This document shows, piece after piece, positions 7,982 through 16,366 of a stretch of 64,000 nt of DNA. The stretch is from the NCBI GenBank assembly GCA_964615375.1, contig CAZTOW010000004.1, forward strand, positions 124,001 through 188,000, written 5' to 3'. Numbering within the stretch: the first letter of the stretch is position 1; each line of letters starts with the position of its first letter. Under the pieces are notes generated by a model. That model was not told the DNA's origin, did not search any database, and was given only the letters and a program-made list of their open reading frames with translations. This DNA is from CAZKWG01 sp964615375. Its GTDB lineage: Bacteria > Myxococcota_A > UBA796 > CAZKWG01. The position numbers and the translations under genes are program-made.

Positions 7982-8890
7982 ATGGCGGAAGCCGCCGACG
8001 TCACGGTCCAGCAGATGTTCAAGAAGTGGCGCAGCGGAGACGCTGAGGCCGGGCAGGCCATGGCCCAGCGCTTCAGCGACTGGTACTACGCCATCGCCGC
8101 CGTCCACCTCGGGGATCGGAAGGGGCGCGCGCCCCTTGATCGCGCCTGCCAGGCCTTCGCCCAGGGCATCGTCAACATCCACCGACCGGGCGATCTCATC
8201 GAGTGGGCCTACGCCCTCATCCAGCAGGAGCTCATCGGGGCGGGCGGGCGCCTCATCGGGCCCGACGCCGGCAACGCGCTCACCGGGAACCGGCAGCCCA
8301 GCCGCCTCCTGCGCGAGGTGCGCCGCAACCTCGACCCCGATCAGGTCCAGCTCCTGCACCTCGTCTACACGGGGTCCTCGGACAGCGGCGCCATCGACCG
8401 CCTGGCCGAGGCTCAGGGCGGGATGCCCGTCGCCGCCCTGCGCGCGCGCTACACGCTCAAGCGCCTGCTGCGGACGAACGCCAACGTCAACTTCCAGGAG
8501 ACGCCGCTCGAGCTCAACTTCGACCGCGCTCCCCTCCCCTACTATGAGGCCGACCGGCTCGGCGGGGCGGAGGAGGCGGAGGCCTTCGAGAAGTGGCTGC
8601 TCTCCGATCCGGCCGTCTGCCGTGACGTCGCGGAGTTCGCGGCGTTCACCCACGCGCTCCGCGCGGGCCTGCTCATGAGCGAGGACGACGCCCCGGCGGC
8701 CGCCCCCGCCCCGGCCCCCGCCCCCGCGCCGCCCCCCAACCGGCCCGAGCCGATGCTGGTCCGCCCCGACAACGTGGAGCCCCGCGCGCCCGAGAAGGCG
8801 TCCGGCGGCCTCAGCCCCGCCATGATCGGCGTGGGCGTGGCGGTCCTCATCATCGTCCTGGTGGTGGCGGTCCTCCTGCTCAAGGGTTAA
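7982..8890 (+). CDS. tail-anchored protein with degenerate ECF-sigma-like domain
   Basis: A 302-residue protein started at the ATG with AGGAG 6 bases upstream. The N-terminal 170 residues recall ECF sigma factors: FKKWRSGDAEAGQAMAQRFSDWYY resembles the start of region 2, and AALRARYTLKRLLR resembles the end of region 4. The core DNA-binding motifs are weak. Then come an acidic stretch, an Ala/Pro-rich linker (about 230-250), and a single membrane helix at the very C terminus (MIGVGVAVLIIVLVVAVLLLK). The topology therefore holds the sigma-like part in the cytoplasm. It may act as a membrane-bound regulator or sequestering protein; that is inference. The next gene begins 12 bases downstream. 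Confidence 0.65.
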   Translation: MAEAADVTVQQMFKKWRSGDAEAGQAMAQRFSDWYYAIAAVHLGDRKGRAPLDRACQAFAQGIVNIHRPGDLIEWAYALIQQELIGAGGRLIGPDAGNALTGNRQPSRLLREVRRNLDPDQVQLLHLVYTGSSDSGAIDRLAEAQGGMPVAALRARYTLKRLLRTNANVNFQETPLELNFDRAPLPYYEADRLGGAEEAEAFEKWLLSDPAVCRDVAEFAAFTHALRAGLLMSEDDAPAAAPAPAPAPAPPPNRPEPMLVRPDNVEPRAPEKASGGLSPAMIGVGVAVLIIVLVVAVLLLKG

Positions 8891-8902
8891 CGTTCGTCCT
8901 CC

Positions 8903-9721
8903 ATGCCGGACGAGCGCTCCCACGGGAACTGGGTCATCGACCCTGAGACGATGATCACCTTGCGCCTCAAGAAGGGGCGCGAGGCCCTCTTTCGTGGAGA
9001 GCCGGCCGTCGCGCTGGTCGAGGCGGAGGAGCTCCTGGACGAGCACCAGGGCCAGCCCGACGCGCTGACCCTGGTGGGCGAGGCCGCGCTGGCCATGCGC
9101 GACGCCCCCCTGGCGCGCACGGCGCTGGAGCAGGCCCTGGACGCCTCCCCCACCGCCTCTCGGCGGGAGCTGCTGGCCATCGCGCGCTTCGAGTGCGTGG
9201 ACTGGAAGGGCGCGCTCGAGGTGGTCCGCGCCGCGCTGGAGGAGGACCCCTCGCTGGCTCGCGCCTGGTACTACCAGGGCCTCCTGCTGGAGCGCACCGG
9301 GGACGCGGAGGGCGCCGTGCGCAGCTTCGACCGGGCCCACGACCTGGCTCCCGATCAGTGGCCGCTGCCGCGCAATTTCTCGGAGGCGGCCTGGGAGGAC
9401 GGTCTGGCCCGCGGGCGCAAGCTGCTGCCCGGCCCGATCCGCGGCTTCTACGCCAAGGTCCCCATCCGCTGGGAGCGCTTCCCGTCGGAGGCGGAGATCC
9501 GCGCCGCCTTCCCGCCGCTGAGCCCGCTCAGCTACGCCCTCTTCGAGGGGGAGCCCCCCACGGACGGCGATCCCTGGACCGAAGGCCCCAAGAGCGTGCG
9601 CCTCTTCCGGGGGAACCTGCGCCACGGGGCCCGGAGCGTCGAGGATCTGAGCCGGAAGCTGGCCGACGCCCTCCTCCAGGAGGCCGCGGCCTGGCTCGGC
9701 GCCGGGATCGACGAGCCCTGA
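8903..9721 (+). CDS. TPR protein with inactive zincin-like C-terminal domain
   Basis: A 272-residue cytoplasmic protein. Residues about 20-155 form tetratricopeptide-type helical pairs (ARAWYYQGLLLERTGDAEGA is typical). The C-terminal 90 residues (FEGEPPTDG, VRLFRGNLRHGARSVEDL, LADALLQEAAAWLG) resemble small minimal metallopeptidases with an LLHEVGHFLG-type active site. Here the HExxH motif reads QEAAA, so zinc cannot be bound. The likely role is scaffolding or binding. It follows the tail-anchored sigma-like gene closely on the same strand, so the two may work together. Confidence 0.65.
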   Translation: MPDERSHGNWVIDPETMITLRLKKGREALFRGEPAVALVEAEELLDEHQGQPDALTLVGEAALAMRDAPLARTALEQALDASPTASRRELLAIARFECVDWKGALEVVRAALEEDPSLARAWYYQGLLLERTGDAEGAVRSFDRAHDLAPDQWPLPRNFSEAAWEDGLARGRKLLPGPIRGFYAKVPIRWERFPSEAEIRAAFPPLSPLSYALFEGEPPTDGDPWTEGPKSVRLFRGNLRHGARSVEDLSRKLADALLQEAAAWLGAGIDEP

Positions 9722-9722
9722 G

Positions 9723-10889
9723 CTAGCCCCCGCGCAGGCCCATCACCCAGACGTTCCGGTCGCAGCTCCCGGCCTGGCGATCCTCGTCGAAGCGGACCGT
9801 CAGCCGGTGGGGCCCCGCCGCCAGAGGCAGGTCCAGGCTCACCCAGGCGGGTCGCGCGGGCACCTCCAGGTGCGCGGGCGGGCGGGCGTCCACCCCCACC
9901 CACACCGCGGGCGCGCCCTCGCAGGGGGTCCCGACCAGCTCCAGGCTCAGCCCATCCAGGGGCGCCGAGGCGTGCAGGTCCAGGGCCCGCGCGCCGTCGG
10001 TGAAGTAGCCCCAGCTCAGGGGGAGCTCGCCAGGGAGCGCGGGGACGCCCTCCGGCGCGGGCCCGCTCCACTCCCCGCCCGAGCCCAGGCGCCGCGCCAG
10101 GAGCTCGTGCTGCCAGCGCACCTCCGGGTCTGATCTCCCCGCCCGCAGCAGCCGCAGCGCGCGACCGCCCTGCCCTCGGGCGTCCAGCCGCTCCGCCAGG
10201 ATCAGGCGTCGCTCCGGGCTCAGCGGTGCACGCTCGGGCCACCAGCCGGCGTCCAGGAGGGCGCCCGGCCCCACGGCGGGCCAGAGGCGGAGGGCCAGCG
10301 CGTGAAATCCAGGGTCCAGACCGAGCGCGTGGAGCCCGAGGGTGGGCCGCTCCGCGAGCGCGTCGAGCTGCCAGCGCAGGGTGCCGCGCGCCGCGAGACG
10401 CTCCACGCCGTCGGCGTCCTGAACCGGCCCGCGCAGGCTCAGAGCGCTGACCAGGAGCCCCAGTGCGCCGACGACGCCGAGAGGCCCCGAGCACGAGGCC
10501 TCTCGGCGCGCCCCCGCGGTCACGCCCGCCAGGACCAGCCCCGCCAGCGCGAGCCCCAGGGCCTGCCCCGCCGCGGCCTCCAGGGCGTAGGAGGCCGCGA
10601 GCTGACGGACCGCCAGCACCCCGCCCACCCCCAGGAGCCCGAGCGGCAGGGCGGACGGGAGCGCGGGCCGGGCGAGGTACAGGAGGCCCAGCGCGCCGCC
10701 CCCCAGGAGCGCACCCCAGATCGGGCCCTGAAGCGCCGTGTGCACCCAGAGCGGCGCCGCCCCCAATGCCAGCGCCCCCGCCGCCAGCGCCTCGTCTCGC
10801 GTGAACCTCGAGAGCAGCGCCATGCTCAGGGCCAGCGCCGAGGCCGACCAGGGCACGGGCTCACCCTCCAGGGCGACCAGGAGGGTCAT
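9723..10889 (-). CDS. membrane protein with C-terminal beta domain, function unknown
   Basis: A 388-residue protein. The first 165 residues hold several hydrophobic helices (for example LLGGGALGLLYLA and ALGLALAGLVLAGVTAG). A helical region and a beta-rich domain follow (about 290-388, ending CDRNVWVMGLRGG), recalling the non-catalytic carbohydrate-binding-like ends of large membrane glycosyltransferases. The frame stays open upstream of the ATG for at least 25 codons (reading LLAPWLWGL just before it) but no ATG/GTG/TTG is present, so the protein may start at a rare codon or be the 3' remnant of a longer gene. It is downstream of guaA on the same strand. Confidence 0.5.
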   Translation of the reverse strand: MTLLVALEGEPVPWSASALALSMALLSRFTRDEALAAGALALGAAPLWVHTALQGPIWGALLGGGALGLLYLARPALPSALPLGLLGVGGVLAVRQLAASYALEAAAGQALGLALAGLVLAGVTAGARREASCSGPLGVVGALGLLVSALSLRGPVQDADGVERLAARGTLRWQLDALAERPTLGLHALGLDPGFHALALRLWPAVGPGALLDAGWWPERAPLSPERRLILAERLDARGQGGRALRLLRAGRSDPEVRWQHELLARRLGSGGEWSGPAPEGVPALPGELPLSWGYFTDGARALDLHASAPLDGLSLELVGTPCEGAPAVWVGVDARPPAHLEVPARPAWVSLDLPLAAGPHRLTVRFDEDRQAGSCDRNVWVMGLRGG

Positions 10890-10970
10890 CAGCCCCCAGA
10901 GCCAGGGCGCGAGGAGCCGCGCCTCAGCGCGCGCGGCGCGAGCGCTCCGGGGCGGGGCGCCAGACAGCCT

Positions 10971-12533
10971 CTACTCCCACTCGATCGTCGCGGGGGGCTT
11001 GCTGCTGATGTCGTAGCAGACCCGGTTGATCCCCCGCACCTCGTTGATGATGCGGTTCGAGATGCGCCCCAGGAGCGCCCAGGGCAGCTCGACCACGCTC
11101 GCCGTCATCCCGTCGGTGGAGTGGACAGCCCGCAGCACCGCGACGCGCTCGTAGGTGCGGCTGTCGCCCATCACGCCCACGCTGTTGACCGGCAGCAGAA
11201 CGGCGAAGCTCTGCCAGATCTGGCGGTAGAGGCCGGACGCCCGGATCTCCTGGTCCACGATCGCGTCCGCCTCGCACAGCAGGCGCAGATCCTCGGCGTT
11301 GATGGGCCCGAGGATGCGCACGGCCAGTCCGGGGCCGGGGAAGGGCTGCCGGTAGACCCGGTCCTCCGAGAGCCCCAGCTCGAGGCCGAGCTGCCGCACC
11401 TCGTCCTTGAAGAGCTCGCGCAGCGGCTCGACCAGCTTCATGTGCATGCGCTCGGGCAGCCCGCCCACGTTGTGGTGGCTCTTGATCGTGGCCGAGGGGC
11501 CGCGGAAGCTCACCGACTCGATGACGTCCGGGTAGAGCGTGCCCTGGGCCAGCCAGGGGATGGGGCCGTGCCGCTCGGCGAGGCGCGCGGCCTCCTCTTC
11601 GAAGACGCGGATGAAGGTCTCTCCGATGATCTTCCGCTTGCGCTCCGGGTCCTCGACGCCGTCCAGCGCGTCGAGGAAGCGCTGGCGCGCGTCCACCACC
11701 GTGAGCTGCAGCTCGCTGAACTCGGCCGCCACGCTCTCGCGCTCGCCTTTGCGCAGGACCCCGTTGTCCACGAAGACGCAGTGCAGGCGGTGCCCGATGG
11801 CCCGGTGCAGGATCGCGGCGACCACCGCCGAGTCCACGCCGCCGGAGAGCGCGCAGAGGACGTGCTGATCCCCGAGCTGGGCGCGCAGCGCGCTCACGCA
11901 CTCCTCGACGAAGGATCCCATCGACCAGTCGGCGCGCACGGCGCAGACCTGGAAGAGGAAATTCCGCAGGATCTTCACGCCCTCTCGCGTGTGGGTGACC
12001 TCGGGGTGGAACTGGAGCCCGAAGCGGCGCCCGCTCGGATCGCCCATGGCCGCCAGCGCCCCGCTCGAGGAGCGCGCCAGCGCCCGCCAGCCCTCGGGGA
12101 GGAGCTCGACGTGGTCGCCGTGGCTCATCCACACGTTCTCCTCCGCGCTCAGGCCCGCGAAGATGCTCGCGTGCTCCTCGATCTTCAGCGCGGCGTGGCC
12201 GTACTCGCGGCGCCCGCCCTGCCCGACCCGGCCCCCGCCCAGCGCGGCGAGGAGCTGCATGCCGTAGCAGATGCCCAGCACGGGCACGCCGAGGTCCAGC
12301 CAGGCCGGATCGAAGGGCGGCGCGTCCGCGTCGTTGACCGAGGCGGGCCCGCCCGAGAGGATGAGGCCCTTGAGCCGACCGAGCAGGCGCTCGCGCTCGA
12401 GGCTCGTGGGCGCCTGGTCGGTGCAGGGGCGGATCTCGCAGTAGACGCCCTGCTCGCGCACCCGGCGCGCGATGAGCAGCGTGTACTGCGAGCCGAAGTC
12501 CAGGATGAGGACGAGATCGTGAGCGACGTGCAC
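10971..12533 (-). CDS. guaA: GMP synthase (glutamine-hydrolysing)
   Basis: Converts XMP to GMP. The 520-residue protein has the full architecture: class I glutamine amidotransferase (LDFGSQY start, nucleophile in LGICYGMQ, FHPEVTHT), ATP pyrophosphatase with the P-loop LSGGVDSAVVA, and the dimerisation domain ending ATIEWE, the conserved C terminus. The GTG start is preceded by GGAGG at 4 bases. It is divergent from the amidohydrolase gene at 12592 by only 58 bases, so the two may share a control region in purine metabolism. Confidence 0.98.
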   Translation of the reverse strand: MHVAHDLVLILDFGSQYTLLIARRVREQGVYCEIRPCTDQAPTSLERERLLGRLKGLILSGGPASVNDADAPPFDPAWLDLGVPVLGICYGMQLLAALGGGRVGQGGRREYGHAALKIEEHASIFAGLSAEENVWMSHGDHVELLPEGWRALARSSSGALAAMGDPSGRRFGLQFHPEVTHTREGVKILRNFLFQVCAVRADWSMGSFVEECVSALRAQLGDQHVLCALSGGVDSAVVAAILHRAIGHRLHCVFVDNGVLRKGERESVAAEFSELQLTVVDARQRFLDALDGVEDPERKRKIIGETFIRVFEEEAARLAERHGPIPWLAQGTLYPDVIESVSFRGPSATIKSHHNVGGLPERMHMKLVEPLRELFKDEVRQLGLELGLSEDRVYRQPFPGPGLAVRILGPINAEDLRLLCEADAIVDQEIRASGLYRQIWQSFAVLLPVNSVGVMGDSRTYERVAVLRAVHSTDGMTASVVELPWALLGRISNRIINEVRGINRVCYDISSKPPATIEWE

Positions 12534-12591
12534 GGAGCCTCCGAGCGCCCCCTCCTAACCGCGCCGGCCCCGGCCGGGCTATGTTGAGAAG

Positions 12592-13914
12592 ATGACCCTG
12601 CTGTTCCGAGGGGGCACGCTGCTCCCCTGCACGCTCGACGCGCGCGGCGAGGTGGCGCCCGCGCTCCAGGCTGACCTGCTCGTCGAGGGCGAGCGCATCG
12701 CCGCCCTGCTCGATCCGGGGAGCCCGGCGCCCCCCGGGGCCGAGATCGTGGACATCTCCGGGCGCTGGCTGATGCCCGGCCTCGCGCAGATCCACGTCCA
12801 CCTGGTCCAGACCCTCTTCCGCGGGCTCGCCGACGATCTCGCGCTGCTGGACTGGCTCTCGCAGCGCATCTGGCCGCTGGAGCGCGCCCACGACGCCGAC
12901 AGCGTGTACTGGTCGGCGCGCCTGGGGCTCACCGAGCTGCTGCTGGGCGGGACCACCGCCATCCTGGACATGGGGACCGTCGGCCACACCGACGAGGTCT
13001 TCCGCGCCGCCTCCGAGGTCGGGATCCGCGCCTTCATCGGCAAGGCCCAGATGGACCTGGACAACGAGGCGGGACTGGGTGAAAACACACAGCGTTCGCT
13101 GGACGACGCCGTGCGCCTGCGCGACCGCTGGCACGGTCAGGGGCGCCTGCGCTACGCCTTCGCCCCCCGCTTCGTCCCGAGCTGCTCCGAGCGCCTGCTC
13201 CGCGAGACCGCGCGCGCCGCCCGCGAGGCCGGCTGCCTGCTGCACACGCACGCCTCGGAGAACCGGGACGAGGTGGCCATGGTCCGCGCCATGACCGGCA
13301 TGGACAACGTGGCCTACCTCGAGAAGATCGGCTTCAGCGGTCCCGATGTCGTGCTGGCCCACTGCATCCACCTCACGGCGGAGGAGGAGCGGATCCTTGC
13401 GGACACGGGCACGGTGGTGGCCCACTGCCCGAGCTCCAACCTGAAGCTGGCCAGCGGCGTGGCCCGGATCCCCGAGCTGCTGGCGTTGGGGGTGCGCTGC
13501 GGGATCGGCGCGGACGGCGCCCCCTGCAACAACCGGCTGGACGCCTGGACCGAGCTGCGCACGGCCGCGCTCATGCAGAAGGTCCGGCTGGGGGCCTCGG
13601 CCATGCCCGCGCCGCTCACGCTCGGGCTGGCCACGCGGCGCGGCGCGGAGGCCCTGGGGCTGGACACGGGCGCGCTGGAGCCCGGACGCCCGGCGGACCT
13701 GCTGGTGATCGAGCCGGACGCACCCTCGGCCTGGGGCGGCGGGGACAGCCGCGCCGCGCTGGTCTACGCCCACGGGCCGGGCTCGGTGCGGGAGGTCTGG
13801 ATCGCCGGGCAGCGGGTGGTGCAGGACGGCCGCGTGCTGGGCTGGGACACTGCCGAGACCCTGGCGGGAGCCAAAGCCGCCCTGACCCGGGTGCGCGCGC
13901 GGGCGGGCCTGTGA
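12592..13914 (+). CDS. amidohydrolase, probable purine (guanine/8-oxoguanine type) deaminase
   Basis: A 440-residue TIM-barrel metal hydrolase of the cytosine deaminase/ATZ-TRZ group. Metal ligands are visible as IHVHL (H68, H70), LHTHASEN, HCIHL and GADGAPCNNRLDAW. QTLFRGLADDL after the HxH and the GADGAPCNN form are shared by S-adenosylhomocysteine/methylthioadenosine deaminase-like and guanine deaminase-like proteins, so the substrate is not settled by sequence. The context (divergent from guaA, overlapping xdhC by 4 bases) favours a purine such as guanine or 8-oxoguanine. Confidence 0.82.
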   Translation: MTLLFRGGTLLPCTLDARGEVAPALQADLLVEGERIAALLDPGSPAPPGAEIVDISGRWLMPGLAQIHVHLVQTLFRGLADDLALLDWLSQRIWPLERAHDADSVYWSARLGLTELLLGGTTAILDMGTVGHTDEVFRAASEVGIRAFIGKAQMDLDNEAGLGENTQRSLDDAVRLRDRWHGQGRLRYAFAPRFVPSCSERLLRETARAAREAGCLLHTHASENRDEVAMVRAMTGMDNVAYLEKIGFSGPDVVLAHCIHLTAEEERILADTGTVVAHCPSSNLKLASGVARIPELLALGVRCGIGADGAPCNNRLDAWTELRTAALMQKVRLGASAMPAPLTLGLATRRGAEALGLDTGALEPGRPADLLVIEPDAPSAWGGGDSRAALVYAHGPGSVREVWIAGQRVVQDGRVLGWDTAETLAGAKAALTRVRARAGL

Positions 13915-14765
13915 GGGTCTTCGAGGCCGCCGCGGCGGCGATGCGCGCGGGCAGACCCTGCGCCCTGGTGACGGTGGTGGGCGTGGACGGCTCGGCCCCC
14001 CGGGCCTCGGGGGCGAGGATGCTCGTCTTCCCCGACGGCAGCATCGAGGGCACGGTGGGCGGCGGGGCCTGGGAGCACCGGCTCATCGCCGAGGCCCAGG
14101 ACGCCCTCCGGGATCGGCGACCGCGCCGCGTGGCCGTACACCTGACGCGCGACCTCGGGATGTGCTGTGGAGGGGCGATGGAGGCCTTCGTGGAGCCCTT
14201 GAGGCCCGTGGAGCAGCTCGTGATTCACGGCGCCGGGCACGTCGGCACGGCGACGGCCCGCCTCGCGCTGGGCCTCGGCTTCGCGGTCACGGTGGTGGAC
14301 GAGCGGCCGGAGTGGCTCAACGAGGAGCGCCTCCCCGAGGTGCGGCGCGTGCTGGAGGATCCCCGGCGCGCCCTCGACCAGCTCCCCGAGGGTCCCCTCG
14401 CCTACCACCTCGTGATCACGCACAGCCACCAGCTCGACCAGGATCTGGTGGAGCTGCTGCTGCCGCGCCCCCTGGCCTGGCTCGGGCTCATCGGCAGCCG
14501 GTCCAAGGTGGCGCGCTTCCTGCTGCGCCTGCGCGCGGCGGGCATGGACCCGGCCCTCTTCCCGCGCCTGTCCGCGCCCGTGGGCCTGGACATCGGAGCC
14601 GAGACGCCCGAGGAGATCGCCGTCTCCATCGCCGCCGAGCTGGTCCGCGTGCGCCACGGCCTCACGCGCCCGCCCCTGCCCCTCTCCGAGATCCCGCTCC
14701 CCGCCCGCGGGGGCGACGGCCGCGCCCACCCGCCCGCGCTCGGCGAGGCCGAACCCCAAAAATGA
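13911..14765 (+). CDS. xdhC: XdhC-type molybdenum cofactor maturation factor
   Basis: Binds molybdenum cofactor, promotes its sulfuration and inserts it into xanthine dehydrogenase. The 284-residue protein has the N-terminal XdhC domain with TVGGGAWE and the Cys pair in LGMCCGGAMEAF, then the Rossmann-like C-terminal domain with IHGAGHVGTATARLA and WLGLIGSRSKVARF, ending with the typical DIGAETPEEIAVSIAAE. The GTG start overlaps the stop of the deaminase gene (GTGA), so the two are translationally coupled. No xanthine dehydrogenase subunit is present in the window. Confidence 0.93.
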   Translation: MRVFEAAAAAMRAGRPCALVTVVGVDGSAPRASGARMLVFPDGSIEGTVGGGAWEHRLIAEAQDALRDRRPRRVAVHLTRDLGMCCGGAMEAFVEPLRPVEQLVIHGAGHVGTATARLALGLGFAVTVVDERPEWLNEERLPEVRRVLEDPRRALDQLPEGPLAYHLVITHSHQLDQDLVELLLPRPLAWLGLIGSRSKVARFLLRLRAAGMDPALFPRLSAPVGLDIGAETPEEIAVSIAAELVRVRHGLTRPPLPLSEIPLPARGGDGRAHPPALGEAEPQK

Positions 14766-14786
14766 ACAAGGGGCCCGAAGGCCCCT
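14756..14786 (-). terminator. intrinsic terminator of the FHA gene
   Basis: Stem AGGGGCC/GGCCCCT with a CGAA tetraloop (14769-14786), followed on the minus strand by TTGTTCATTTTT. The T tract overlaps the last codons and stop of xdhC on the other strand, so it may also limit readthrough between the convergent genes. Confidence 0.75.
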
Positions 14787-14811
14787 CGTCATGCGGCTCC
14801 GCGGGGGAGCG

Positions 14812-16107
14812 CTACAGGATGCGGAAGCGGAAGAAGGTCTCGCCGATGATGACCTCCTCCCCGCCGAAGAGGCGCCGCTCGGTGATCAGCTCGCCGTTGA
14901 CCAGCGTGCCGTTCGAGGAGCGGTTGTCTTCGATGTAGAAGTTGTTGCCCCGACGGAACAGCTTGCAGTGGAAACGGCTGACCTTGGAGTCGTTCTTGAT
15001 CTGGATGTCGTTGTCACGCCCGCGGCCGATGGTCAGGACCTCGTTCGTGAACGGGTAGATCTGCTCCTCGGCCGTGCCCTCTTGATAGAGCAGCAGCGCG
15101 CGACGCGGCTCATCGGAGGCGGCGGCGCGGGTGTCCACCTGGGCGGGGCCGCTCTCCATCTCGACGCCGATGTCCTCGCTGCCCACGGAGGTCTCGACGT
15201 CCTCGACGAGATCGAGCTCGACCTCGGGGCCCTCGGTGCGCTTCAGCAGGTCCTGCGAGGCGCCCTGGTCGTCGAAGCCGAAGTCCACGTCGGCGCTGGC
15301 CTCGTCAGCGATCTCCTCGTCCACGACGTCGCTCGCCTCGATGGCCGCCTCGACCTCCTCCTCGGGGGTGCTGACGATCACCTGGCCCTGGGTGTTGAGG
15401 ATCTCGGAGAGGTCCTCGCGCACGCCGCGCACCACGCTGTCGTCATCGGGGATGGCCGTCTGCGCGGCCACCGCCGGGGCGCCAGCCGCCGCGACCGCCA
15501 CCACCGGGGTGGCCTGGGGGGTCGAGACCGGCTGGAGGCTCTGGGAGATCTCCGGCTTCACCTCGACCGGGGCCTGGGTCGGGGCGGGCTCCGGCTCCTC
15601 GACGGGGGCCGGCGCGGGGGCCGCGGGGGCCGGCGCGGGCGAGCCCTGGCGACCGTCAGCCTGCCCGGCCGAGGCCGCCAGCTCCACCCAGCGGTCGAGC
15701 CCGGCCTGGAGCTCGGCGATCTGGCCGTCCAGCGCCAGGAGCTTCTGGTCGGACTCGCCCATGGAGGCGCGGAACTCCAGCGTGAGCGAGTCGAACTCGT
15801 CCTGCTCGAGCTCGCCGATGGCCAGCCGGAGCTCGAGCTCCTCGATCTGGTCGTGCACCGAGCCCTTGGAGCGGCCGACCTCGTCCCGCTCGACCTGGAT
15901 CGAGGCGATCAGCGCCTCGATCTCGGGCACGATGGGGAGGATCTCCGCGGAGACCTCAGCGCACTTCACCGAGTGATCGCTGATGACGCGCTCGACCACG
16001 GAGGATGAGAACTTGGTGGTCTGGCTGCGCGCGCGCTCGATGAAGCCGCGGTGACGTGCGTAGCGATCGACCAGGTCGTTGAGCTTGAGAAGCGCTTCCT
16101 GTTGCAT
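14812..16107 (-). CDS. coiled-coil protein with C-terminal FHA domain
   Basis: A 431-residue cytoplasmic protein. Residues about 1-150 are strongly helical and charged, predicted coiled coil (DQIEELELRLAIGELEQDEF). The middle (about 150-340) is an Ala/Pro/Val- and Asp/Glu-rich linker. The C-terminal 80 residues form a complete phosphothreonine-binding FHA domain with LTIGRGRDNDIQI, KVSRFHCKL and RSSNGTLVNG. It should read a Ser/Thr kinase signal, but no such kinase is in the window. It is downstream of dnaB on the same strand with a 259-base gap and its own promoter candidate. Confidence 0.85.
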   Translation of the reverse strand: MQQEALLKLNDLVDRYARHRGFIERARSQTTKFSSSVVERVISDHSVKCAEVSAEILPIVPEIEALIASIQVERDEVGRSKGSVHDQIEELELRLAIGELEQDEFDSLTLEFRASMGESDQKLLALDGQIAELQAGLDRWVELAASAGQADGRQGSPAPAPAAPAPAPVEEPEPAPTQAPVEVKPEISQSLQPVSTPQATPVVAVAAAGAPAVAAQTAIPDDDSVVRGVREDLSEILNTQGQVIVSTPEEEVEAAIEASDVVDEEIADEASADVDFGFDDQGASQDLLKRTEGPEVELDLVEDVETSVGSEDIGVEMESGPAQVDTRAAASDEPRRALLLYQEGTAEEQIYPFTNEVLTIGRGRDNDIQIKNDSKVSRFHCKLFRRGNNFYIEDNRSSNGTLVNGELITERRLFGGEEVIIGETFFRFRIL

Positions 16108-16183
16108 CGGTGGGCAGCTCCGGAGATTCAGGCGAGGCGGCGGAGGTCTGGTCGTCTCTGGGACACGGCCGCGTGTCTCGCTC

Positions 16184-16212
16184 TGTTATTTAATGCCGTG
16201 GGTTCCTGTCAA
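16184..16212 (-). promoter_or_regulatory. promoter candidate for the FHA gene
   Basis: A consensus TTGACA (16212-16207 on the minus strand) is followed by an AT-rich TAAATAACA stretch 14 to 17 bases on. AT-rich hexamers are rare in this 70% GC context. The start site would lie about 70 bases before the ATG at 16107. The exact -10 is ambiguous. The rest of the 16108-16366 gap shows no other clear element. Confidence 0.45.
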
Positions 16213-16366
16213 CCCTCGCCGGGCAGGCAGTGGTAGAGGTCCACCCGGACCGGGGGTCCAGGCGCGCGCGGAGGGAGCATAGCGAACGCGGGAAAGGAAG
16301 GGCAGCCCGAGGGGGATCGTGGGCGCCGATGCCCGAGAATGGCCTGTTCCAAGCGATCTTTCAAGC

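Noticed and set aside
12534..12591. Purine-type riboswitch between guaA and the deaminase gene.
   Set aside because: The 58-base gap is too short for a purine aptamer plus expression platform and has no matching conserved bases.
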